From NCBI RefSeq assembly GCF_004006175.1, contig NZ_CP033219.1, forward strand, positions 1,860,001 through 1,924,000: 64,000 nucleotides of DNA. Reading direction: 5' to 3'. A model generated the notes under the pieces. It did not search any database. It had not been told where the DNA came from and saw only the letters and a program-made list of their open reading frames with translations. Both the position numbers and the translations under genes were made by a program. This DNA is from Parasedimentitalea marina. GTDB taxonomy: Bacteria; Pseudomonadota; Alphaproteobacteria; Rhodobacterales; Rhodobacteraceae. Numbering within the stretch: the first letter of the stretch is position 1; each line of letters starts with the position of its first letter. Positions 16,068 to 24,632 of this stretch are shown here, in pieces.

Positions 16068-18518
16068 TTAGGCCCGCAGCCGCTCGTTTGTCGGATCCCA
16101 GATCGGTTGATCGTCTTGGACCACAGCGCGGCATTTAACGCCGTAGATTTCAACCTCCAGTTCAGTGCCCGGCACTGCCATATCAGCACGCACCATGCCC
16201 AGCGCAATCGAGGCGTTTACCCGGTAACCCCAATCGCCACTGGTGACCTCGCCGATGATCTCGCCGTCTTTCCAGATACAGGACATATAAGGCGCGTCTG
16301 CCGTTCCGGCATCAACGATTAACGTGACAAAGCCCTTTTTGACGCCCTGCTGTTTCTCGGCCTGAATTGCAGCCTTGCCGGGGAAGTCCTGCGGCTTGTC
16401 CAGTTTGACAAACCGACCCAATCCGCCTTCGAGCAGAGAGTAATCACTGGTCAGATCACCTTTCCAAGTGCGGTAGCCCTTTTCGATCCGCAGCGAGTTC
16501 AGCGCATACATGCCAAATGGTTTGGCACCGGCCGCAAGGATCGCCGCGTAGATTGCAGGTTGGTCCGCATTGGCACAGTGGACTTCCCAGCCCAGTTCAC
16601 CGGCAAAGGACACCCGCGCCAGAAAGGCAGATTGACCCGCGACAGTGGCGGTTTGATGGGTCAGCCAGCCCAGCGACAGGTCCGCATCAGACAGTCCGGC
16701 AAACAGCTCGCGCGACTTGGGGCCGGTGACGATCATCGTGCCGAATTCAGTGGTGTGATCACTCAGGGACAGACCGTCCGGCAGGGCATTCCGCAGGATT
16801 TCAAAGTCATGCCACTGTGCGGTGCCTGCGGTGATCATGGTAAAGTGATCCTCGCCGTGTCGGATACAGGACATTTCAGTCAGGATGCGGCCACGCGTGT
16901 CCGCAATATAGACCAGATTCATCCGTCCAATTTTGGGCAACCCGCCAGCGACCAGGCCGCGCAGGAATTCAGCAGCCCCTTCGCCGCTAAGGTTGAAGCG
17001 CGAGAACCCGGGCAGATCGAGCACACCGACACCGTCGCGCACCGCCTCGCATTCTTCCATGATGCGCTGTTGCCAGGGGCCTGACCGTCCCCAGGTGTGG
17101 GTTGCCTCGTCAGAGGTGTCATCGCCGTCCTGGGCAAACCAGTTGGCCCGTTCCCAGCCGTTATAGGCGCCCATCACGCCGCCCAGCTCCTTGACTGTTG
17201 CATGTACTGCACTAACTTTTTTGTCGCGTGCGGCGGGCCATTCGTGGTGCGGAAAATGCATGGCGTATTCGTTGCCGTACACCTCCATGCCTTTTTTCAC
17301 ACAGTAATCATGGTCGGTGTAATCGGTGTAACGCCGCGGATCGCAGGCCCACATGTCCCATTCGGTCTGACCATCAACGATCCATTCGGCCAGCACCTTG
17401 CCAGCGCCGCCGCCCTGGGCGATGCCAAAGGTGAACACGCAGGCCTCAAACGCGTTTTTGACACCGGGCATTGGGCCAAGCAGCGGCAGGCCATCCGGCG
17501 CATAGGGAATCGGCCCGTTGATCACCCGGCTGACACCGGCCGTACCCAGGGCGGGAACCCGCTCCATGGCGTCCATCATGATGTCTTCGATCCGGTCCAG
17601 GTCATCGTTCCACAGTTGAAACGAGAAATCCTCGGGCATGGGGTCTTCAGGGGTCTCCCAATGGGCACGGCAGTTCGGCTCATACGGGCCAAGGTTGAAC
17701 CCGTGCTTTTCCTGACGCAGGTAATAGGACACATCCACATCGCGCAGCAGGGGCAGTTTTTTGCCGCCATTGGCCTTGGACCAGGCCTCGATCTCGGGCA
17801 CTTCTTCGGAGAGCAGGTATTGGTGGCTCATCACCATCATCGGGACCTTGCGACCGCCATAAGGCGTGAACCAGTCACCCACGCGCTGTGCGTAATATCC
17901 GGCTGCGTTGACCACATAGTCACAGTCAATGTTGCCCTTGTCGGTGTGCACGGTCCAGGTGCCATCCTCGTGCTGGGTGACGCCGGTTGCCGGGCAAAAG
18001 CGCAGGATCTTGGCGCCAAGGTCACGGGCACCCTTGGCCAGGGCCTGGGTCAGCTGGGCCGGGTCGATGTCGCCATCATGGGGGTCATACAGAGCCCCGG
18101 CCATGTCATGGGTTTCCAGAAAGGGATAACGCTCTTTGGTCTGCTCGGGCGTCAGAATCTCGATATCCATACCCTGATACCGGCCCATGGATGCGGCCCG
18201 CTCAAACTCCTGCATCCGTTCCTTGCTATGCGCCAGGCGGATCGAGCCGGTCACATGATAGTTCATCGGGTAATCAACCTCGTCGCCCAGCTTTGAATAC
18301 AGCTCGGTTGAATAGCGCTGCATGTTCATGATCGACCACGAGGTCGAAAACGTCGGTACATTGCCAGCCGCGTGCCAGGTGGATCCCGCTGTCAGTTCGT
18401 TCTTTTCCAGCAGGACACAATCGCTCCAGCCCTTTTTGGCCAGATGGTACAGGGATGAGGTGCCAATGACACCGCCGCCGATGATCACGACGCGAGCTTT
18501 GGTTGGGAAATCAGACAT
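16068..18518 (-). CDS. FAD-dependent oxidoreductase with GcvT domain (dimethylglycine dehydrogenase-like)
   Basis: An 816-residue two-part enzyme. The N-terminal half is a DAO-type flavoprotein with the dinucleotide motif GGGVIGTSSLYHLAK (about 14-28) and EKNELTAGSTWHAAG, the His-containing covalent or near-FAD segment of the DMGDH/SDH group. From about residue 440 comes a folate-binding GcvT-like domain (WERANWFAQDG, then RIEKGYRTWKGDLT). Such enzymes demethylate N-methylated glycines and pass the methyl as 5,10-methylene-tetrahydrofolate. It is the last gene of an operon with XRE-cupin, LysE and GFA. The exact substrate (dimethylglycine, sarcosine or another methylamine) is not fixed by the sequence. 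Confidence 0.88.
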   Translation of the reverse strand: MSDFPTKARVVIIGGGVIGTSSLYHLAKKGWSDCVLLEKNELTAGSTWHAAGNVPTFSTSWSIMNMQRYSTELYSKLGDEVDYPMNYHVTGSIRLAHSKERMQEFERAASMGRYQGMDIEILTPEQTKERYPFLETHDMAGALYDPHDGDIDPAQLTQALAKGARDLGAKILRFCPATGVTQHEDGTWTVHTDKGNIDCDYVVNAAGYYAQRVGDWFTPYGGRKVPMMVMSHQYLLSEEVPEIEAWSKANGGKKLPLLRDVDVSYYLRQEKHGFNLGPYEPNCRAHWETPEDPMPEDFSFQLWNDDLDRIEDIMMDAMERVPALGTAGVSRVINGPIPYAPDGLPLLGPMPGVKNAFEACVFTFGIAQGGGAGKVLAEWIVDGQTEWDMWACDPRRYTDYTDHDYCVKKGMEVYGNEYAMHFPHHEWPAARDKKVSAVHATVKELGGVMGAYNGWERANWFAQDGDDTSDEATHTWGRSGPWQQRIMEECEAVRDGVGVLDLPGFSRFNLSGEGAAEFLRGLVAGGLPKIGRMNLVYIADTRGRILTEMSCIRHGEDHFTMITAGTAQWHDFEILRNALPDGLSLSDHTTEFGTMIVTGPKSRELFAGLSDADLSLGWLTHQTATVAGQSAFLARVSFAGELGWEVHCANADQPAIYAAILAAGAKPFGMYALNSLRIEKGYRTWKGDLTSDYSLLEGGLGRFVKLDKPQDFPGKAAIQAEKQQGVKKGFVTLIVDAGTADAPYMSCIWKDGEIIGEVTSGDWGYRVNASIALGMVRADMAVPGTELEVEIYGVKCRAVVQDDQPIWDPTNERLRA

Positions 18519-18530
18519 GAGCGCTCTTTC

Positions 18531-18905
18531 TTAGTCTTGTTGCGGGACAGTGTCCGCGATGTCGTAATAGTCACCTTTGGAGGCGACGAAGATGTGTTTG
18601 GTAATCTTTAACCTGGTGGAACCATCGACGGCGCCCAGCGCGAAACTGGTGGTGTCTTCATCGTGGGCCTTCCAGAACAGATAAGACCCGCAGCGTGGGC
18701 AACTGCCGCGTTTGGCCAGATCGCTGGCGGCGTACCAGCTGACCGGGCCCGTGATCGTTAAGTCACTGTCGGCAACATAGGCCGAGGACCAGATGCCACC
18801 CGATTGTTTGCGGCATTGGCTACAGTGGCACATCGAAGCACCCTTTGGCTCGGCCCCGGTTTCAAAATGGATGTCGCCGCAAAGGCAGGACCCTTTGATC
18901 ATCAT
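18531..18905 (-). CDS. GFA-family (glutathione-dependent formaldehyde-activating type) protein
   Basis: A 124-residue zinc protein of the CENP-V/GFA family. The motifs are GSCLCGDIHFE (Cys7 and Cys9), CHCSQCRKQSGG near residues 30-41 and a CPRCG pair near residue 73. The start is the first of two ATGs at 18905, which overlaps the lysE stop as ATGA; the second at 18902 is possible. A longer in-frame reading to 19493 lies inside lysE and is rejected. Since its neighbour is an N-demethylating type flavoenzyme, it may scavenge formaldehyde made by that enzyme, but many GFA proteins have no proven activity. Confidence 0.88.
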   Translation of the reverse strand: MMIKGSCLCGDIHFETGAEPKGASMCHCSQCRKQSGGIWSSAYVADSDLTITGPVSWYAASDLAKRGSCPRCGSYLFWKAHDEDTTSFALGAVDGSTRLKITKHIFVASKGDYYDIADTVPQQD

Positions 18906-19528
18906 GAGCTCTCCAGGTTTGGTGTCGTGCTGGCCCCCAGCAGTATCCCGTAGACAATAAAACAGACTGCCATGGTGCGGCGGATCCAGGTGTTGAACAC
19001 CATGGCCATAGCCGCACGGCCCAGACCTGCACCCAATGCGGTATAACCGGTATAGCTTAGCGCGGTGATCACCAGTGCCGTCGGCATAATCACTCCCATT
19101 TGCTGCCAGACTGGCACATCCGGCTGCACAAACTGCGAGAAGGCAGCGAGGTAGCCGGCGACGCTTTTGGGGTTGATCGTGGCAACGGCCAGAGCATGCA
19201 GATAGACATGGCGGGCAGGGCGTTCCGTCATGGGTGGAGGGTTGCTGGCATTCAACCAGCCCCGGACACCCAGATAGATCAGGAAACCGGCGCCGATCAG
19301 TTTGGCAGCAAGAAATCCGGTTGGCGAGGCCGCAATCAGCGCGGTGACACCCAAGGCGGACAGGACCAGAAACAGGCAGGACTGTGTCAGGATCGCCAGC
19401 ACGCCGACCATCGCCCTGGACATGCCCAAGGCCATGCCATTGCTGATGCAATTCACCGCATTTGGTCCCGGAGTGGTGACAAAGACCACCCAAAACAGTG
19501 CAAATATTGTCCAGGCTTCAAAACTCAT
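18902..19528 (-). CDS. LysE/RhtB-family amino acid exporter
   Basis: A 208-residue inner membrane exporter with about six hydrophobic segments and the family motif TPGPNAVNCISNG near residues 20-32, plus NPKSVAGYLAAF at about 122-133. Members export amino acids or derivatives such as homoserine, threonine or lysine. MSFEAW at 19528 is the chosen start, four bases after the XRE-cupin stop; an upstream in-frame reading to 19609 would overlap that gene. In this operon it might expel an amine-derived product or excess amino acid. Confidence 0.9.
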   Translation of the reverse strand: MSFEAWTIFALFWVVFVTTPGPNAVNCISNGMALGMSRAMVGVLAILTQSCLFLVLSALGVTALIAASPTGFLAAKLIGAGFLIYLGVRGWLNASNPPPMTERPARHVYLHALAVATINPKSVAGYLAAFSQFVQPDVPVWQQMGVIMPTALVITALSYTGYTALGAGLGRAAMAMVFNTWIRRTMAVCFIVYGILLGASTTPNLESS

Positions 19529-19532
19529 GGCG

Positions 19533-20102
19533 TCAATACACCGGCGGGGCGATGACCCAGATCGCGACAGCTGGTTCCGCATAGGGGTTGGCCCATTGGT
19601 AGGGTTCATGACGGATGCGGAAACTGTCGCCGGCCCCTACAGTGAAGGCCCGCCCGCCGATCACCAGATCAAGTTGGCCCGAAATGATATACCCCACCTC
19701 TTGCGTGGGGCGGTCCGCCGGGGTCTGCATTTTGGAATGGGCCTGAAAGGTCGAGTGCACCATCTCAAAATCATCGGTCAGATCCGGCGACAAAAGCTCC
19801 TCGATCAGGCCTTCTTCGCTGGCGCCAATAGGACGCCGCGCGCCTGCGCGTACGACATATCCCTGTTCATTGTGGGGTGCATTGGTATGGCCAAACAGCA
19901 TCGACATCGGCACGTCAAGGCAGCCTGCAATCTGGCGCAGGTCGGAAATCGTCGGCTCGGACAGATCCCGTTCTACCTGACTTAACCACCCAACCGAGCG
20001 GTCCAAACGGGTGGCCATGTCATTCAGGGTCAACCCACGTGTCTTACGCAATGCCCGGATGTCGGCACCTAGGGACGCAGTGAGCGGGGCTTGGCTGTTC
20101 AC
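19533..20102 (-). CDS. XRE-family regulator with C-terminal cupin
   Basis: A 189-residue regulator. An XRE helix-turn-helix spans about residues 10-66 (ALRKTRGLTLNDMATRLDRSVGWLSQVERD), and a cupin domain spans about 110-185 (EVGYIISGQLDLVIGG, then GDSFRIRHEPYQWAN). The cupin presumably binds a small ligand, as in the PuuR and related amine regulators. It is the first gene of the operon with lysE, gfa and the dimethylglycine dehydrogenase-like gene. A palindrome at 20142-20171 lies about 40 bases upstream of its start, a likely autoregulatory site. Confidence 0.93.
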   Translation of the reverse strand: MNSQAPLTASLGADIRALRKTRGLTLNDMATRLDRSVGWLSQVERDLSEPTISDLRQIAGCLDVPMSMLFGHTNAPHNEQGYVVRAGARRPIGASEEGLIEELLSPDLTDDFEMVHSTFQAHSKMQTPADRPTQEVGYIISGQLDLVIGGRAFTVGAGDSFRIRHEPYQWANPYAEPAVAIWVIAPPVY

Positions 20103-20141
20103 GGGTGGTCTCCTGAATAAGGTGGTGAAATTATTCCCTCA

Positions 20142-20171
20142 AATTTCACGATGAAGGGGAATCGTGAAATT
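20142..20171. promoter_or_regulatory. Candidate operator for the XRE-cupin regulator
   Basis: A perfect 11-base inverted repeat, AATTTCACGAT and ATCGTGAAATT, with an eight-base spacer. An extra copy of the half-site word GTGAAATTAT occurs at 20125-20134, nearer the gene start, and again within the right arm at 20164-20173. The position in front of the regulator gene suggests autoregulation of the whole operon. Confidence 0.65.
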
Positions 20172-20267
20172 ATCAAGCATTTTTTCATGGTGATGAATGA
20201 TGATCATCAACAGCCTTGTCAGAAAGCCAGTCTACAGCCTTTGGGTGATCGCGTTTGAGGCAGGCGG

Positions 20268-21320
20268 CTAGTACTGGTCAAATGAGACAAAACCGCTGGG
20301 TATTTCCAGATATTGCATAGGTGTCTCGGCAGGTTCATTTACGGCCTGTATGGCGGCCCGGGCCAGATATTCACCCGTTGCGGTGACATCTTCAAGTACG
20401 ACCAGAATTTCTGAGCGGAAAAATTTCAGGAAAGGGATCGCCTCTTTGGACACAACGTCAATGTCTTTTCCCACCTCAAAGCCCTTAGTCTCCATTCCGG
20501 CGACAGCGGACATCGTTGCGTTGACCGAACCACATATGAAACCATCAATCAGCGGATCAGCAGTGACTTTTTCGGCAACCCATTCGCGCATTTGGTTGTT
20601 GGTGCTGTCACTGGTAATTCTTTTTGAAAAGCACAGTTTCACGCCTGCTTTTGCTGCAGCGGCTTCACCACCGCGGACCATTTCCTGCGCGTAGTTATGC
20701 GAAATCGGTGGGGCGATCATCAGAATGTTCTTACGGCCCCGCTTGACCATCTCTTCAATTCCCAACCGGGCAAAGGCTTCATTGTCGAAATCATAATAGG
20801 CGTGTTGATCCTGCCAGTTGCTGCGCCCATGGGTGGCAAAGGGAAACTGCTTGTCCATCAAATAGGCAACGCGGGGGTCCTCGGGCAGGATCTGATTTAA
20901 GATTACCGCATCAGCAGAACCGTTTTCCACGATATATCGGATCGGTGTCATTGGATCATCGCGCGGGAAGAATGGTGTCACATTCAGGTGGTATTGAGTG
21001 TTGCGCAGCCCACTACCAACCGAGGTAATCAATCGCGCGGTCTGGTTCATCATGTCGTGTTCGGTGGACATCACCAGACTGATGACGTTGGTACGCCCGG
21101 TCCGCAGGCGCAGCCCGGCGCGATTGGGCACATAGCCGATTTCGTCCGCAATTTTGCGAATCTTGGCCTTGGTGTCGGCACTGATGTCTGGGGCATTGCT
21201 AAGGGCGCGTGACACAGTTGGCACCGCCATGCCGCTTAAAGCCGCAATTGTTTTTAGCGTCGGTTTCCTGGCTGAACCTGCTCTGATTTGAGTGGGCTTA
21301 TCCGTGTCGCTTTTGGTCAT
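20268..21320 (-). CDS. LacI-family transcriptional regulator
   Basis: A regulator of about 350 residues. The N-terminal helix-turn-helix reads LKTIAALSGMAVPTVSRALS with the hinge helix region GYVPNRAGLRLRTG, followed by a periplasmic-binding-protein-like sugar domain to the end. The ATG at 21320 (MTKSDTDKP) gives a typical length; an upstream ATG at 21428 would add 36 basic residues and cannot be excluded. It is divergent from the sugar ABC operon and is expected to repress it, probably through the dyad at 21475-21509, until a sugar binds. Confidence 0.92.
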   Translation of the reverse strand: MTKSDTDKPTQIRAGSARKPTLKTIAALSGMAVPTVSRALSNAPDISADTKAKIRKIADEIGYVPNRAGLRLRTGRTNVISLVMSTEHDMMNQTARLITSVGSGLRNTQYHLNVTPFFPRDDPMTPIRYIVENGSADAVILNQILPEDPRVAYLMDKQFPFATHGRSNWQDQHAYYDFDNEAFARLGIEEMVKRGRKNILMIAPPISHNYAQEMVRGGEAAAAKAGVKLCFSKRITSDSTNNQMREWVAEKVTADPLIDGFICGSVNATMSAVAGMETKGFEVGKDIDVVSKEAIPFLKFFRSEILVVLEDVTATGEYLARAAIQAVNEPAETPMQYLEIPSGFVSFDQY

Positions 21321-21461
21321 GTCTTTGTTTGAAACCTTTGATCTGCCCCGTCTTTTGACAGTGTTGGGGCGTATTGCAACTGATTTCGAGGCAGGGCGTC
21401 CCGGTATTGTTTCGGAGAGAGGGGCCATTGGCGGGTCTTCATATCTTTACAAAAAAAATTC

Positions 21462-21509
21462 TTGCCAGGTCAATCTAAATCGATATAGGCATCTACTATA
21501 ACGATTTAG
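21462..21509 (+). promoter_or_regulatory. Promoter with overlapping LacI-type operator dyad
   Basis: An inverted repeat of 14-base arms, CTAAATCGATATAG (21475-21488) and CTATAACGATTTAG (21496-21509), with one mismatch and a seven-base spacer. A TTGCCA at 21462-21467 and TATAGG at 21484-21489, 16 bases apart, look like -35 and -10 boxes, so the dyad covers the -10 and start region. A GGGAGGAG ribosome site follows ahead of the GTG at 21528. Confidence 0.7.
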
Positions 21510-21527
21510 GTCTGGGAGGAGAAAGTT

Positions 21528-22757
21528 GTGAAGTGTAAGACAAAACTACTGTCGGCGGCGGCAATAATATGCGCGTCAAGTGCCGGAGCCGCTGATTTAG
21601 AGGTTACACATTGGTGGACATCAGGCGGTGAAGCCGCAGCAGTATCGGAATTTGCCAAGGCCTTTACCGAGAAAACCGATCACAACTGGGTGGATGGTGC
21701 AATCGCCGGGTCGGGTGGAACCGCCCGTCCCATTATCATCAGCAGGATCATCGGAGGTGACCCGATGGCTGCAACGCAGCTGAACCATGGGCGCCAATCC
21801 GAAGAGTTGATCGAGGCCGGGTTGATGACCGACCTGACAGAGATCGCCGAGGCAGGCGGTTGGAAAGATCTTGTGAACCCGTCGGCGTTGCTGGATGCTT
21901 GTACGTTTGAAGGTCGTATTTACTGTGTTCCTGTGAATATCCATTCGGCGCAATGGCTCTGGCTTAGCCATGATGCCTTTGCAAAGGCGGGTGTTGCAGT
22001 GCCGCAGGATTGGCATGAGTTTGTCGCCGCAGCCCCAGCCCTGGAAAAGGCTGGTCTGGTGCCATTGGCCATGGGCCAACAGGGATGGCAGCAAAATATT
22101 GCCTTTGGCACGCTGACCATTGCGATCGCCGGGATCGATGACTGGCGCGAGGTGTCTGTAAATAAAAATGCGGATGTTGCGGCAGGTGGTTCTTACACGG
22201 CCGTATTTGAAGCGGCAGCCAGTGCACGTGAACTGGCACGCGACAGCAATGTTCAGGACTGGAATCTTGCGACCAATATGGTGATCTCCGGCAAAGCTGG
22301 TGGCCAAATCATGGGCGACTGGGCGCAGGGAGAATTCCAGGTTGCCGGTCAGGTTGCAGGCGATGACTACACCTGCCTGCCCGGGCTTGGCATCAATCAA
22401 ATTCTGGATACCGGTGGGGATGCTTTCTATTTCCCCAAAGTGGATGATCCTGCAGTTCAGGCGGCGCAGCTAGAGCTGGCCACGCTGTTGATTTCACCCG
22501 AAGTTCAGGTTGCATTCAACCTGGCCAAAGGATCGCTGCCAGTGCGCGGTGATATCGATATGTCCTCGGCCAACAGCTGCATGCAAAAAGGCCTGCAAAT
22601 TCTGGCTGACGGAGGTGTATTGCCGTCAAACGACATGAACCTTTCCGCAGATACGACAACGCAGGTTGAAGATCTGATGGCCGAATTCTGGGCCTCGGAT
22701 CTAAGTGCCGCAGACGCTCAGGCGCGTTATGTGGACATCATCGCACGGGCAGATTGA
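21528..22757 (+). CDS. Sugar ABC transporter, substrate-binding protein
   Basis: A 409-residue periplasmic solute-binding protein of family 1. The signal peptide runs to about residue 22 (LLSAAAIICASSAGA), and the mature protein opens DLEVTHWWTSGGEAAAV, typical of glucose/mannose-type binding proteins. The GTG start at 21528 follows a strong GGAGG site. It is the first gene of a six-gene operon (binding protein, two permeases, ATPase, isomerase, dehydrogenase). Closest by impression are the GtsA/GlcS-type glucose binders, but the two modifying enzymes suggest a disaccharide, a keto-sugar or a polyol-type substrate. Confidence 0.93.
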   Translation: MKCKTKLLSAAAIICASSAGAADLEVTHWWTSGGEAAAVSEFAKAFTEKTDHNWVDGAIAGSGGTARPIIISRIIGGDPMAATQLNHGRQSEELIEAGLMTDLTEIAEAGGWKDLVNPSALLDACTFEGRIYCVPVNIHSAQWLWLSHDAFAKAGVAVPQDWHEFVAAAPALEKAGLVPLAMGQQGWQQNIAFGTLTIAIAGIDDWREVSVNKNADVAAGGSYTAVFEAAASARELARDSNVQDWNLATNMVISGKAGGQIMGDWAQGEFQVAGQVAGDDYTCLPGLGINQILDTGGDAFYFPKVDDPAVQAAQLELATLLISPEVQVAFNLAKGSLPVRGDIDMSSANSCMQKGLQILADGGVLPSNDMNLSADTTTQVEDLMAEFWASDLSAADAQARYVDIIARAD

Positions 22758-22821
22758 TAGACGCATTACAACACCGGAGCCCGGTTTGCCCGGGCTCCAC
22801 CTGATCTGCGGAGAAATGGAC

Positions 22822-23715
22822 ATGAACGCTGCCAAACGGCCCAACCGTTGGTTTCGGAATTTAAGTGCCAAAGTCGCCTCTATTCCAATGATACTGACAG
22901 CACTGGTTGTCTTTGTGGGCGGGACGGCCTGGACGGTCTTTTATTCCTTCACCGGCTCACGCTTGTTGCCCAAGGTCAAATTCGTCGGCTTTGATCAATA
23001 CGAGCGGCTATGGTCGACCCGTCGCTGGATGATCTCAATCGAAAACCTGGCGGTTTACGGAATATGCTCGCTGATCCTGACGATGGTTCTGGGCTTCACT
23101 CTTGCGGCACTGCTGGACCGCAAAATCAGATTTGAAAACACTTTCCGGACCATTTTCCTATATCCGTTTGCCCTGTCGTTTGTAGTGACCGGCCTGGCCT
23201 GGCAATGGATCCTCAATCCGGATTTCGGCCTTCAGGGTGTGGTGCGAAGATGGGGCTGGGAGGGCTTTAATTTCGATCCGCTCAACAATCCGGACCTGGT
23301 GATCTACGGACTTTTGATTGCCGGAATGTGGCAGGGCACGGGGCTGGTTATGGTAATCATGCTGGCCGGTTTGCGAGGCATAGACGAAGACATCTGGAAA
23401 GCCACACGGGTAGACGGGATCGGTCTGGTGAAAACCTATGTTCAGGTCATTGTGCCGATGATGCGTCCAGTTTTCGTAACCGCGCTTGTGATCATCTCTA
23501 GCGGCATCATCAAGCTGTATGATCTGGTGGTTGCGCAGACAAACGGCGGGCCGGGTATCTCGTCAGAAGTGCCGGCAAAATACGTCATCGATTACATGTT
23601 CAAGGCCCAGAACCTGGGGCAGGGGTTTGCAGCATCCACCATGATGCTCGTCTCGGTCATCATCATTCTTGTGCCCTGGGCCTATCTGGAATTTGGGGGA
23701 AAAAAGCATGGCTGA
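22822..23715 (+). CDS. Sugar ABC transporter permease (first)
   Basis: A 297-residue inner membrane permease of the MalF type with about six transmembrane helices and the EAA loop IWKATRVDGIGLVKTYVQVIVP near residues 190-211, which contacts the ATPase. ATG 22822 has GGAG eight to twelve bases upstream, better spaced than the ATG at 22816; the longer in-frame reading from 22705 overlaps the binding-protein gene. Its stop overlaps the second permease by eight bases. Confidence 0.93.
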   Translation: MNAAKRPNRWFRNLSAKVASIPMILTALVVFVGGTAWTVFYSFTGSRLLPKVKFVGFDQYERLWSTRRWMISIENLAVYGICSLILTMVLGFTLAALLDRKIRFENTFRTIFLYPFALSFVVTGLAWQWILNPDFGLQGVVRRWGWEGFNFDPLNNPDLVIYGLLIAGMWQGTGLVMVIMLAGLRGIDEDIWKATRVDGIGLVKTYVQVIVPMMRPVFVTALVIISSGIIKLYDLVVAQTNGGPGISSEVPAKYVIDYMFKAQNLGQGFAASTMMLVSVIIILVPWAYLEFGGKKHG

Positions 23716-24628
23716 TGTATCACCCTCGACCATTGACGCAGCGTCTATGGCGGGTCCACGTGGGACCAAACCCAAAAACCGTCTGTCGCGTCGAAACATC
23801 TTTTTGTACGGCACCCTGATATTGATCTCGGTCTACTATCTGTTGCCGCTGTATGTGATGGTGGTGACGTCGCTGAAAGGCATGCCCGAGATCCGGATGG
23901 GCAATATCTTTAGTCCGCCTGTCGAAGTCACCTTTGAGCCTTGGGTCAAGGCCTGGTCCGAGGCCTGTACCGGGTTGAACTGTGACGGGTTAAGCCGCGG
24001 CTTTGGCAACTCGGTCAGGATCCTGATCCCTTCGGTTGCCTTGTCGATTACCATCGCCAGTATCAATGGATATGCGCTGGCCAATTGGCGGTTCAAGGGC
24101 TCGGAGGTGTTCTTTACTATCCTGATCATCGGCGCGTTTGTTCCCTATCAGACCATGTTGTACCCGATAGTTATCTTGCTGCGTGAAATCGGTCTGATGG
24201 GGTCTGTCTGGGGCTTGGTTCTGGTCCACTCAGTCTTTGGAATGCCGATCCTGACCCTGTTGTTCCGCAACTACTTTACCGCGATGCCAGAGGAGCTGTT
24301 CAAGGCGGCGCGGGTGGATGGTGCCGGGTTCTGGGGTATCTATTTTCGGATCATGTTGCCGATGTCGGTGCCTATCTTTGTGGTGGCAATGATCCTGCAA
24401 GTCACGGGGATCTGGAACGATTTCCTGTTTGGTGTGATCTATACCAAGCCAGCAACCTATCCGATGACGGTTCAGCTGAATAACATCGTCAACTCGGTGC
24501 AGGGTGTCAAAGAATACAACGTCAATATGGCGGCGACCCTTCTGACAGGTCTGGTGCCGCTTGTGATCTACTTCATCTCCGGAAAACTATTTGTGCGTGG
24601 CATCGCTGCCGGCGCGGTGAAAGGCTGA
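23708..24628 (+). CDS. Sugar ABC transporter permease (second)
   Basis: A 306-residue permease of the MalG type with about six transmembrane helices, a periplasmic loop containing two Cys (ACTGLNCDG) and the EAA motif ELFKAARVDGAGFWGIYFRI. The ATG at 23708 lies inside the end of the first permease, a typical coupled arrangement. A longer in-frame reading from 23669 is less likely. It forms the channel with the first permease. Confidence 0.93.
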   Translation: MADVSPSTIDAASMAGPRGTKPKNRLSRRNIFLYGTLILISVYYLLPLYVMVVTSLKGMPEIRMGNIFSPPVEVTFEPWVKAWSEACTGLNCDGLSRGFGNSVRILIPSVALSITIASINGYALANWRFKGSEVFFTILIIGAFVPYQTMLYPIVILLREIGLMGSVWGLVLVHSVFGMPILTLLFRNYFTAMPEELFKAARVDGAGFWGIYFRIMLPMSVPIFVVAMILQVTGIWNDFLFGVIYTKPATYPMTVQLNNIVNSVQGVKEYNVNMAATLLTGLVPLVIYFISGKLFVRGIAAGAVKG

Positions 24629-24632
24629 CACT

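Noticed and set aside
17097..18296. A 399-codon plus-strand open frame
   Set aside because: It is the antisense shadow of the dimethylglycine dehydrogenase-like gene, whose minus-strand frame has clear domains; the plus-strand reading has no motif or ribosome site.
21621..22400. A 259-codon minus-strand open frame
   Set aside because: Antisense to the sugar-binding protein gene, whose frame has a signal peptide and family motifs.
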